DNA of 38,180 nt from Korobacter sp036501185. GTDB lineage: Bacteria > Acidobacteriota > Terriglobia > Terriglobales > Acidobacteriaceae. This document shows, one piece after another, positions 15,397 through 23,842 of the stretch. The DNA lies in contig DASYAU010000051.1 in the NCBI GenBank assembly GCA_036501185.1, positions 1 through 38,180 of the forward strand, given 5' to 3'. Both the position numbers and the translations under genes were made by a program. A model generated the notes under the pieces. The model was given only the letters and a program-made list of their open reading frames with translations. It was not told the origin of the DNA and searched no databases. Every line of letters begins with the position of its first letter. Within the stretch, counting starts at the first letter, position 1.

Positions 15397-17022
15397 GTGC
15401 TCCTTTCGCCTTCGCGTTTAGTTGTCATCACAACAATTCTCTTCGTTGTTCCTTTTGCATTTACACAAACATCCACATTCCACAATGCCCCGCCGTCTGC
15501 CACCCTCGCTCACAATCCGCAAACCGGGAAACCCGAAGCAATCGAGGCGGGTAAAAAGCTCTATGGGCAGGACTGCGCCAGTTGTCACGGTCCGGCCGGC
15601 GACGGCACCGGCAACGTTCCCGCGCTGAAGTCGGGTCATACGCAGCAAGCCAAGGACGGCGAAATCTTCTGGTTCATCACCCACGGCGATCCCAATAACG
15701 GGATGCCCGCCTGGAGCGCCCTCAAAGTCCAGGAGCGCTGGCAACTGGTTTCTTATATCAAGGCAATCAACACCGCAGGGCCCGCTATCGCTACCGGCAC
15801 GCCTGCAGCCAGTACCGCGGTAAACAAATCCGGGAGCCCCTTCATTGACTACCGAAACGAGAAGCCCGGTGCGGTCCGCAAGATCACCATGGCAGACCTC
15901 CCGCAGCCCTACGCCACCAAATCCGCGGGAAACGGCCCGCGCATCGTTCCGCGCCCGAAAGACGCGTGGCCGCAGACGCTGCCTGGCTTCAAAGTTGATC
16001 TCTACGCCGCCAATCTCGAGAATCCCCGCGAACTTCGCACCGCCCCGAATGGCGACATCTTTGTCGCCGAGCAGCATGCCGGAAAGGTTCTTGTATTTCG
16101 CGGAATGACCGCCGATGGCAAGCCGCAGCAAACCTCCGCTTTCATTACGGACCTCGATGGCCCCTTCGGTATCGCCTTCTATCCGCTCGGTCCGAACCCG
16201 CAGTGGATCTACATCGGGAACACAACCTCACTTGTCCGCATTCCCTACCAGAATGGCGACCTCAAAGCTCGAGGCGTGCCCCAGAAGCTCTTCAATCTTC
16301 CTCCTGACGGTCACGACGCTCGCAACGTCCGCTTCAGCAACGACGGCAAAACTCTCTTCGTCGCGGTCGGCTCCGCGTCCAACGTCGATGACCCAGACAC
16401 CACCCCCGAAGAGAAAAACCGCGCCGACATTCTCGCCGCGAATCCGGATGGTTCAAACCTCCACGTCTACGCCTCCGGCATTCGCAATCCCGTCGGGCTG
16501 GCGGTGAACCCCAAGACGGGCGAGCTCTGGTGCTCAGTCAACGAACGCGATGCCCTCGGCGACAACCTCGTCCCCGACTACATCACCCACGTCCAGCCCG
16601 GCGGCTTCTACGGCTGGCCTTGGTATTACATAGGAGATCATCAGGACCCGCGCCATCCCGGCAAGCATCCTGAGCTGAAGGACAAGGTCATCGTGCCCGA
16701 TGTCCTCCTCCAGCCCCACAATGCATCCCTCGGAATCACCTTCTACGACGGAAAAATGTTTCCCAAGGAGTACGACGGCGACATCTTTGCAGCCGAACAT
16801 GGCTCCTGGAATCGTTCCGTCCGCGTCGGCTACGAAGTCATCCGCGTGCCGCTGCACCAGACGGGCCATGCCACTGGCGAATATGAAGATTTCGTCACCG
16901 GCTTTGTCACGCCGGACGGCCATGTCTGGGGACGTCCCGTAGGCGTGACCGTCGCACCCGATGGTTCCCTGCTCGTCTCCGACGACGGTTCCAACTCAAT
17001 CTGGCGAGTTAGCCATCAGTGA
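15397..17022 (+). CDS. Exported cytochrome c / PQQ-type sugar (sorbosone-like) dehydrogenase fusion
   Basis: This is a 541-residue periplasmic protein. Residues 1-24 form a signal peptide (LVVITTILFVVPFAFTQ). Next is a class I cytochrome c domain (about 40-130) with haem motif CASCH and a likely distal Met in NNGMPAWS. Residues about 185-540 form a beta-propeller of the glucose/sorbosone dehydrogenase type (ENPRELRTAPNGDIFVAEQ; ASGIRNPVGLAVNPKTGELW; GGFYGWPWYYIGD), which oxidises sugars with PQQ and passes electrons to the haem. A frame start at TTG 15385 exists, but GTG 15397 has GGAGG five nt upstream (15387-15391) and is chosen. No PQQ biosynthesis genes are in the window. The physiological substrate is unknown. 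Confidence 0.9.
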   Translation: MLLSPSRLVVITTILFVVPFAFTQTSTFHNAPPSATLAHNPQTGKPEAIEAGKKLYGQDCASCHGPAGDGTGNVPALKSGHTQQAKDGEIFWFITHGDPNNGMPAWSALKVQERWQLVSYIKAINTAGPAIATGTPAASTAVNKSGSPFIDYRNEKPGAVRKITMADLPQPYATKSAGNGPRIVPRPKDAWPQTLPGFKVDLYAANLENPRELRTAPNGDIFVAEQHAGKVLVFRGMTADGKPQQTSAFITDLDGPFGIAFYPLGPNPQWIYIGNTTSLVRIPYQNGDLKARGVPQKLFNLPPDGHDARNVRFSNDGKTLFVAVGSASNVDDPDTTPEEKNRADILAANPDGSNLHVYASGIRNPVGLAVNPKTGELWCSVNERDALGDNLVPDYITHVQPGGFYGWPWYYIGDHQDPRHPGKHPELKDKVIVPDVLLQPHNASLGITFYDGKMFPKEYDGDIFAAEHGSWNRSVRVGYEVIRVPLHQTGHATGEYEDFVTGFVTPDGHVWGRPVGVTVAPDGSLLVSDDGSNSIWRVSHQ

Positions 17023-17042
17023 CCATAGTTTTCTTAAGGCAC

Positions 17043-17068
17043 GGCCGGGCTTTGCGCTCGGCCTTTTT
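17043..17068 (+). terminator. Rho-independent terminator of the sugar dehydrogenase gene
   Basis: GGCCGGGC (17043-17050) pairs with GCTCGGCC (17056-17063), one G-T pair included, across a 5-nt loop and is followed by T5 (17064-17068). It lies 20 nt past the stop codon. Confidence 0.88.
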
Positions 17069-17103
17069 ATTGCGATATATTCGCGGACGAGCAGAGTCTC
17101 TGG

Positions 17104-17787
17104 ATGCGAACCAATCTTGAATCCTCGGCGCCTCACGTGCACCCCGCCTTTGAATGGGAGCCGGACGACGACAACGAAGAACTCGTCATGTACCGCAACC
17201 CCGAGTTTCGCGTGGAAGGCGGTCTGCGCGAGTGCCTCAGCGGAAAACGCGACCTCTCTTTCTCCCAGGACGAAGTCTGGTTCATCATGCACGGTCACGC
17301 CCAGCTCCGCCGCGACTCCGGCGATACTACGGACATCCGGCCACAAACCCTCGTCCATTTCAAGGAAGGGTGGAACGGCAAAGCTTTCGTCGACGAGACT
17401 CTTCGCATGAGCTATATGCGTTGTCGCGGCGGTCCATCCGAGGTCACCCCTGTACTGCATGATGTCCATCACGCCGGGCCACTCAACGATTGGGGCGCCG
17501 TCTCCCAGCGAATTGTGGGAATGTCGCACAAGGCGGGGATCCTGCTCAGCCGCAGCGATCCTCCATGTCGCGCCGAAAGTGGCGTCTGGACTTGCACTCC
17601 CGGAACCTGGCGCTGCGAAGTAAAGAGCGATGAGTTCTGCCATTTCGTCACTGGCTCCAGCAACTACACCCACGACAACGGCGAAATCATCGAGATCCTC
17701 CCGGATACTCTGGCGTTCTTCCCCTCAGGCTGGAAAGGCATTTGCGAAGTCCGCGAGACGGTTCGCAAAGCCTTCATGATCCGCTAG
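17104..17787 (+). CDS. Double-cupin (Cupin_3/EutQ-like) protein
   Basis: This is a 227-residue soluble protein made of two cupin_3 (DUF861-like) barrels in tandem. The second is the clearer one: SGVWTCTPGTWRCE, then DEFCHFVTGSSNYT, then LPDTLAFFPSGWKGICEVRE with the terminal VRKAFMI strand. The first repeats the pattern less well (GGLRECLSGKRDLS; DEVWFIMHGHAQLR; LVHFKEGWNGKAFVDE). No canonical cupin metal set (HxH, then E, then H) is complete in either barrel, which fits the DUF861 group. Its function, perhaps small-molecule binding, cannot be read. It is convergent with the broken permease gene, and the two stop codons abut with no terminator between them. Confidence 0.8.
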   Translation: MRTNLESSAPHVHPAFEWEPDDDNEELVMYRNPEFRVEGGLRECLSGKRDLSFSQDEVWFIMHGHAQLRRDSGDTTDIRPQTLVHFKEGWNGKAFVDETLRMSYMRCRGGPSEVTPVLHDVHHAGPLNDWGAVSQRIVGMSHKAGILLSRSDPPCRAESGVWTCTPGTWRCEVKSDEFCHFVTGSSNYTHDNGEIIEILPDTLAFFPSGWKGICEVRETVRKAFMIR

Positions 17788-20194
17788 CTACTCGTATCGC
17801 AGAGCGGTGTTCGGTTCGATCGAGGCCGCTCTCTGCGCCGGCACGAAGCACGCCAGCAAAATCACCACGACAAGAACCACCGGCACCGTTACAAATGTAA
17901 GCGCGTCCCGCGGATTCACCTCGTACAGCAGGCTCTCCATCACCTTCGACAGGAACAGCGCACCAACCGTGCCGGCAATCACCCCTATACAAGCCAGCTT
18001 CGCCCCTTGCGTGAGTACCAGGCGTAAAACATCCGTGCGCTTCGCGCCGACCGCCATTCGGATCGCGATCTCGCGCGTGCGTTGTGCCACAGAGTATGCG
18101 ATTACTCCGTACACTCCGATCGCGGAAAGCACCAGCGCTAATCCGGCAAAGCTCAGTAGCAGCGCCATATCGAATCGCCGCACGGCGCCCGTATCGGATG
18201 CCAGTTCGGTCATCGTGTTCACATTAAACACCGGCACACTCTTGTCGATTTCCCCCACGGCAGCGCGCACCGACGGCACAATCGCCGCCGTATTCCCGCG
18301 CACCGCAATCGTCATGTTTCGCTCTAACAACGGGAGCATCGAAACCGGTATCTGCGTGTATGGGTAATACGCCGTCGGCTCCAATTCCACATCCAGACTC
18401 CAGTGCCGCACGTCCGCCGCCTCACCCACAACCGTGTAAAACGGTGCCCCTGGGATCTCCGGCTTCAGTCGCTTGCCGATCGGGTCCTCGCCGGGCCAGT
18501 AGCGCTTCGCTCACCACTACCACGTTCAACGAGATTGCGGTATCGGTGTCCGCAAACTCCCTTCCTCGCAGCATGGGAGTTTGCAGAGTATGGAAGTAGC
18601 TCGGCGCCACCGCTCGAAAGCGTGTAATCGTCTCGTTCGGACCAATTGTCGGCGTCGCGCCATCTAACTGAATCGGCATCGAGGGGTCCGCGGACCCTGT
18701 CATCGGCAGGTCGCGTCCAAGCGTTGCCGCCTCCACCCCGGGTAGCCCCTGCACCCTCTCCAGCACTCGCCGATAAAATTCTGGGATCTGCTCGGTGGCC
18801 ACTCCTTTCGGCACACTCACCCGCATCACGGTCACGTTCTTCGGATTGAATCCGGGACTCACCTTGCTCAACACCCAAAGGCTCTTCGTCGCCAGGCCTG
18901 CACCAATCAGCAGCATGCAAGCCAAAGTCGTTTCGGCGAAGACAAAGACCGCGCGCTGCTTGCCGATGCGTCCGCTTGACGTGCGCACGCCTTCCTTCAG
19001 CACCTCGCTTAGGTTCGCTCGCGACCCAGTAAAGGCCGGCGCCAGTCCAAAAATCACTCCCATCAGCCCGGAAACGCCGAGCGTGAACAGCAGCACCGCC
19101 GGATCGATTCGTATATCGTCTACCCGCGGGATGTTCGTTGGGTGCATCGCCAGCAGAAGCTTGAGCGCCAGTGCGCCTAATCCGAGTCCTAGCGCCCCCG
19201 AGACGATCGAAAGCACGAGGCTCTCCGTTAGAAGCTGGCGGATCAAACGCCCGCGCGGCGCCCCCAGCGCACTCCTCACGGAAAGTTCCACTTGCCTTGT
19301 TGCTCCACGTGCCAACAGCAAATTCACCACGTTTGAACACGCGATCAGCAATACCAGCCCAACCGAGCCCATCAGCAACAGAAGTGCCGGCTTCACGTTT
19401 CCATACACAAACTCGGGCATCGACTGGAGCTGTAATCCGCGCGCCGCATCACCGCTTGGATCCTGCGTCTTTAAACGCGCAGCAATCCCATCAATTTCCG
19501 CTTGTGCCTGTTGCTGCGACATCCCGTCCGGTAAGCGGAGAAACGCCCACATCCAGTGAATGCGCCGCGACTTCGACGGGTCATTCGGGTCCATCTTCAG
19601 CGGAGTCCACAAAAGCTCGTTCTTGCTGAGCACCGAAAAATTCGGCGGCATCACGCCAACAATCGTGTATGGCGCCCCATCCAGCTTCACCGTCCTGCTC
19701 AGAACGTTCGGATCGGAATTAAATCGCGTTTTCCAGAGCACGTCACTCAGCAGCACTACCGGAGGCCCATTTGGACGGTCTTCCTCCGCCGTGAAATTCC
19801 TCCCCAGGATCGGCTGCACGCCGAACGCCGTCAGGAGTTCCTTCGACAGCAATCCTCCACCCACGTGCTCCGGCACATCTTGGTCGGCAATGTTGTACGA
19901 CTGCGCCGAATAGGCCGCCAGTCCGCTCACGATCCCGCCCTGCCGCCTCCAATCCACGAAATTCGGCGTGGTGAACGCATTGATGCTGCCATTTGGGTCA
20001 TATTGCCAAACTGCCATCAACCGATCCGGCTTCGCATACGGTAAGGGCCGCAACAGCACGGCATTGATCACGCTGAACATCGCGGTGTTCGCGCCGATCG
20101 CCAATGCAATCGTAAGCACCGCGATGATGGTGAAGCTCGGAGTCCGGAGCAGTGATCGAATCCCGTATTTAACGTCCTGCCACAAAATGTCCAT
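17788..20194 (-). pseudogene. Frameshifted ADOP-family MacB/FtsX-like permease
   Basis: Two frames together encode one ADOP permease. The N-terminal part (from ATG 20194, AAGGTG six nt upstream) reads DVKYGIRSLLRTPSFTII through both the first FtsX block and most of the second MacB_PCD domain. It then goes out of frame after VVVSEAL. The C-terminal part resumes as YWPGEDPIGKRLKPE and continues to RTREIAIRMAVGAKR and a normal end at 17788. The break lies at 18501-18510. Restoring 11 nt would give 806 codons, a standard length. The family motif at this point (SEALAKRYWPGEDP in intact relatives) is missing exactly its AKR part. A real 11-bp deletion fits better than a base-calling error, but reads would settle it. 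Confidence 0.85.
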
Positions 20195-20345
20195 GCCGCG
20201 CACCTTTGAGATCGACGCTCCACCCTAACGTTCGCGAGCTTTCGCTGTCGAGTACGCGGCGGCGTTTGTCCCACCTGTTTCCGCAGGGCGATGCATCAGA
20301 ATAGATACTGGAAAAACGACCCCGCCACGCACAAGCTTGAAAGGA

Positions 20346-20915
20346 ATGATCCTCACCGCGGCAGCCGTGTTGGCCGGCATCATGATTGCTGGCCTGCTCG
20401 TGTGGCGATTCCGGCCTCGATCGCCCGAGCCCTCGTCCCCCGCTGCGCCTTTAGAGACCCGCCCTGTCGCATCATCCCAGCCGAAGCCCCAGGAGAGCGC
20501 ATCGGAACTCGCTATCACACCGTTCTTTTATCTCACCGGAGATCCGCCTGGGCCGCAACAGGTCGTGCTCGAAGCTAACAAACCCTTTCGTCTCGTCTAC
20601 CTTGATTACTTGACCGGTTCGGGCAAGTCAGTGGCCCGTCAGGAACTCAATCTCGAAGGCTATCAAGTCACGCACCCCATCGCTGACCAATTCATCCGCT
20701 CCGTGCTGCGCCTCGAAAGCAACCCCTGGGACGGCTCCGGTGTCATCCAAATGCGCTTTCATCTTCAAGCTGGCACCCGCGAACGCGACGTCCTGTTCGT
20801 CGTTTCCATCGTCCCAGAAATGAAGCTCGGTGATGCAGGCCGCATGACCGAACACCGTCGCCTCGTCGATCCGCGCACTCTTCCCGCCTCCATGGAAAGC
20901 TCGCTCGTGCAGTAA
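20346..20915 (+). CDS. Membrane-anchored protein of unknown function
   Basis: This protein has 189 residues from ATG 20346; the frame also has a TTG at 20337 and a later ATG at 20382, and the start is uncertain. The N-terminus is one membrane helix (MILTAAAVLAGIMIAGLLVW), followed by a basic residue pair and a Pro/Ser-rich linker (residues about 25-50). A soluble domain of about 130 residues follows, with beta-rich character (QVVLEANKPFRLVYLDYL; VIQMRFHLQAGTRERDVLFVVSIVP). I do not recognise a family. It is convergent with the next gene and shares its terminator. Confidence 0.65.
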   Translation: MILTAAAVLAGIMIAGLLVWRFRPRSPEPSSPAAPLETRPVASSQPKPQESASELAITPFFYLTGDPPGPQQVVLEANKPFRLVYLDYLTGSGKSVARQELNLEGYQVTHPIADQFIRSVLRLESNPWDGSGVIQMRFHLQAGTRERDVLFVVSIVPEMKLGDAGRMTEHRRLVDPRTLPASMESSLVQ

Positions 20916-20921
20916 GCAAAT

Positions 20922-20950
20922 AAAAAGAGGCATCCGAAGATGCCTCTTTC
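20922..20950. terminator. Bidirectional terminator between convergent genes
   Basis: A perfect 11-bp stem with a CGAA tetraloop (20924-20934 with 20939-20949) lies between two convergent genes. It carries an A run on the left (T run for the minus gene) and TTT on the right, so it can serve both; the minus direction looks stronger. Confidence 0.88.
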
Positions 20951-20976
20951 AAGATTGACCTTTGTCTATATTCGCT

Positions 20977-21612
20977 TTACGGCTTTTTCGGGTTCAAGTC
21001 GCAAGCGCGATGGATCGCGCCCAGGTCCAGCCCCTCGGGCGAGAACTCAGCGATCTGCGGCTGTGGACGCTGCCGTCCGGGCTGAGATAAGAATTCAATG
21101 CGGAACAAGTGGGCTCCGATCAACTCTCGCACCGTACCTTTGTCCATCGATAGCATGCGGCCTTCCCAGTTCCAGCCATGCTCGCTGTGTGCGTCGTTCA
21201 CCCGCACCATCACTTCCATCTGCGGCTGTCCCCAGAACCCCGGACGGTTCGGTCCCGCCATGTGGAGATTCGGAACGAAATTCGCGCGATCGTAGTGCCC
21301 GTTCTTGCACATGATCACGATCCGCGAACGACGATCGCTGTCAGGCATGGTGTTGTTCGAAAGCAGTTCGAACCGCACCAGCTTGGCCGCAGTCATCGCG
21401 TCTTCGCCTTGAAACATCATCCAGTGTCCGCCCACATTTTGGCCGCGTCCACGCTGTTGGGGCGGAGGGCCCTGCTGTTGCTGGTCGTTATCCTGGTCGT
21501 CGGGCGGCGGACCCTGCGGCGGCCCTTGCTGTTGCGCCAACGCCGAAACTCCTAGCGTCAGCACAAAAAGTGACAAAAGAAATAAGGCAATTCGAGAAAT
21601 TACGTTACGCAT
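20977..21612 (-). CDS. Exported protein of unknown function with Gln/Pro-rich linker
   Basis: This is a 211-residue secreted protein. Residues 1-27 form a clear signal peptide (ALFLLSLFVLTLGVSALAQ). Residues about 28-60 are low-complexity Gln/Pro/Asp (QGPPQGPPPDDQDNDQQQQ, then GPPPQQRGRG). The remaining part is a compact domain of about 150 residues (GHWMMFQGEDAMTAAKLVRFEL; FWGQPQMEVMVRVNDAHSEHGW; GAHLFRIEFLSQPG) with two cysteines. I recognise no family. GGAG sits 9 nt before ATG 21612. The Gln/Pro linker suggests a tether between the membrane or wall and the folded part. Confidence 0.7.
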   Translation of the reverse strand: MRNVISRIALFLLSLFVLTLGVSALAQQQGPPQGPPPDDQDNDQQQQGPPPQQRGRGQNVGGHWMMFQGEDAMTAAKLVRFELLSNNTMPDSDRRSRIVIMCKNGHYDRANFVPNLHMAGPNRPGFWGQPQMEVMVRVNDAHSEHGWNWEGRMLSMDKGTVRELIGAHLFRIEFLSQPGRQRPQPQIAEFSPEGLDLGAIHRACDLNPKKP

Positions 21613-21709
21613 TCGAGTTCACTCCAGGGTGAGCCGGTTTAGCGACACAACTCCCTCGGACTCACTTCCTATAAACACCCACCCCGCCAAAAGTTTCGCG
21701 GCCCAAGCA

Positions 21710-22786
21710 TTATGTCCAACGGAACAGACGCAGGGCAAATAGGAATGAAATGCCGCCCCATAAGCACATTACAACGATCGGCTCCGTCTGGGACGCCAGC
21801 GATTTTCCCTCCAGGATCACCGCCCGCAGGCTGTCATTCAGGGCCGTCAGTGGGAGCGCCCGGATGAGCGGTAGCACTTTCGTCGGGAACCGCTCGTACG
21901 AGAAGAAGATGCCCGAAAACACCCACATCGGCATCATGATGATGTTCATGATCCCGCTCGCCGTCTCAATCTTCTGCGCCCGGCTCGCCGTCAGCAATCC
22001 CAACCCGGCAAACGTCATCGCCCCAATGCAGCTCACTAGGATGATCGCCCCCCACGAGCCCATCACCCGCATATGAAACATCAGGATCCCAAATCCGAGC
22101 ACGATGAACAGCTCGAGGATCATCAGGATCAACCGGCTCGAAGCCAGAGCCAGCAGGAAGTCACTCCTTCGCATCGGCGTCGCTACAAAGCGTTTCAGCA
22201 ATTTCCTCTGACGCATATCCACTATCGCAAAACCAATCCCCCACATCCCCGAGCCCATCAGGTTCATGCCCAGCAGTCCTGGGATTAGGAAATCGATATA
22301 CCGGCTTCCCGGCTCGCTGTTGATCTTCGAACTCGACTCCAGTACCGGCTTCCGTCCCGCCGCCGTCTGCAGCGCATCATCCACCACGTTGCGTGCCAGC
22401 AGGCTCTCTGGTCGCGACGGATCGTACACATATTCCGCTCCGCCCTTTCCGTCCGGCACAATCTCCAAATCCACTTTGCCCAGACGAAAACTGTTCGCGG
22501 CCAGGTCTGGCGGCTGCACCTGGATCTTGAACTTCTCCGCACCCGGCGCCGACTTCAGCAGTTGCTCCAGTTGCTGGCTACCGGTCTGTTGCGCGAACAC
22601 AACATTCACGCTTTCCACCGGATGACTTCGGAATGCGATCCCCAACCCAAACGCGAGCAGGATCGGGAACAGGAAGATCCAGAAGATCACCTCTGGCTCG
22701 CGAAAGAGTTCCTTCATGCGTGCGTCCAGCAGCCCGATGTATCCGCTCCAGCGGCCGTGTTGCGTCAGCTTCTCGCTTTCTGCCAT
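21710..22786 (-). CDS. ABC-2 type transporter permease
   Basis: This is a 358-residue inner-membrane permease of the ABC-2 family. An N-terminal helix (VIFWIFLFPILLAFGLGIAF) precedes an extracytoplasmic domain (about 55-160). Five further membrane helices follow (SRLILMILELFIVLGFGILMF; GAIILVSCIGAMTFAGLGLL; IMNIIMMPMWVFSGIFFSYE). The C-terminal PLTALNDSLRAVILEG loop is typical of drug or polysaccharide exporters in this family. Its ATG follows the stop codon of the ATPase gene with no gap (TAGATG), so the two are coupled and form one exporter. The cargo is unknown. Confidence 0.92.
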   Translation of the reverse strand: MAESEKLTQHGRWSGYIGLLDARMKELFREPEVIFWIFLFPILLAFGLGIAFRSHPVESVNVVFAQQTGSQQLEQLLKSAPGAEKFKIQVQPPDLAANSFRLGKVDLEIVPDGKGGAEYVYDPSRPESLLARNVVDDALQTAAGRKPVLESSSKINSEPGSRYIDFLIPGLLGMNLMGSGMWGIGFAIVDMRQRKLLKRFVATPMRRSDFLLALASSRLILMILELFIVLGFGILMFHMRVMGSWGAIILVSCIGAMTFAGLGLLTASRAQKIETASGIMNIIMMPMWVFSGIFFSYERFPTKVLPLIRALPLTALNDSLRAVILEGKSLASQTEPIVVMCLWGGISFLFALRLFRWT

Positions 22787-23719
22787 CTATTCCTCTCGCA
22801 AATGCCGCCCAGTCAGATTGACGAATACATCTTCCAAACTCGATTGCCGCGTAGTGAGTTGGCTCAGCTTCCATCCGCGCTCGCTCACCAGCGCCAGCAA
22901 CGCCGGAATCGTCAGATGGGGCTCCTCCACCGTAAGTGCCGTAATGCCGGCATCGTGATGCACGCTACCCACCCCCGGCAACCCGCGCCATGTGCTGTCG
23001 TCCACACTGTTCGAGTCCAGCGCAAACTCCACGCGATGATGTCCGCCCACTCCCGAGATCAACTCCGCCGGTGTTCCCTCGGCGATCACCTTCCCATGAT
23101 CGATGATCGAGATGTAGTCGCAGAGCCGTTCCGCCTCATCCATGTAATGCGTCGTCAGCAGCACCGTACCGCCCGCCTGCTGGAACCGCCGCACAATGTC
23201 CCAAACTTGCCGCCGGCTCTGCGGATCAAGTCCCGTCGTTGGCTCGTCGAGGAACAAAATCTTCGGGCTCGCCACCAGCGCCGCGGCAATTGCCAGCCGC
23301 TGCTTTTGTCCACCCGACAGCTTTCCCACTCGGGCAGCGGCCTTCTCCGTGAGCGAAAGTTCCTCCAGCACCTGGTCCACCGGCCGCGATTGTTTATAGA
23401 AGCCCGCAAAGAGATGCACCGTCTCCCGCACGGTGAGCTTCTCGCCCAGTCTCGTCTCCTGCAGCGAGATCCCGATCATCTCGCGCAACGCGCGCGAATC
23501 TTTCTTCCACGTGTGTCCAAGGATCTCCACTTCGCCGGAAGTCGCGTCCAACAAGCCTTCCAAGATCTCGATGGTCGTCGTCTTACCCGCGCCATTCGGT
23601 CCCAGCAACCCAAAACACTGTCCGGAATAGATAGTCAGGTCGAGCCCTCGAACGGCCTCGACCTTGCCCTCATAAGTTTTCTTCAGGTCCTTGCAGCGGA
23701 CCACCACCTGCTCATGCAT
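22787..23719 (-). CDS. ABC transporter ATP-binding protein (ABC-2 exporter partner)
   Basis: This is a 310-residue cytoplasmic ATPase that powers the permease encoded directly downstream. All motor motifs are intact: Walker A GPNGAGKTTT (about residue 39), signature LSGGQKQRLAIA, Walker B ILFLDEPTTGLDP and the H-loop LTTHYMDEAERL. The C-terminal extension (about 225-310, ending in SSLEDVFVNLTGRHLREE) is the usual tail of DrrA/NatA-type ATPases. The ribosome site before ATG 23719 is weak (AGGA about 14 nt upstream). Confidence 0.94.
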   Translation of the reverse strand: MHEQVVVRCKDLKKTYEGKVEAVRGLDLTIYSGQCFGLLGPNGAGKTTTIEILEGLLDATSGEVEILGHTWKKDSRALREMIGISLQETRLGEKLTVRETVHLFAGFYKQSRPVDQVLEELSLTEKAAARVGKLSGGQKQRLAIAAALVASPKILFLDEPTTGLDPQSRRQVWDIVRRFQQAGGTVLLTTHYMDEAERLCDYISIIDHGKVIAEGTPAELISGVGGHHRVEFALDSNSVDDSTWRGLPGVGSVHHDAGITALTVEEPHLTIPALLALVSERGWKLSQLTTRQSSLEDVFVNLTGRHLREE

Positions 23720-23772
23720 GCGCCAACCATTGTCCTATACACGCACCGCTGCGCGCGAATTTCGCGGGGACG

Positions 23773-23812
23773 AAAAAAGGCAGGATTGCTGGGAGGTAAC
23801 AGCAATCCTGCC
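23773..23812 (-). terminator. Rho-independent terminator of the TonB-dependent receptor gene
   Basis: A 12-bp perfect stem (23779-23790 with 23801-23812), extendable by one G-C pair, is followed on the minus strand by T6 (23773-23778). It lies about 30 nt past the receptor stop codon and insulates the ABC genes. Confidence 0.92.
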
Positions 23813-23842
23813 GAATTTACAACTCTGTTACAGCGTCAGAAG

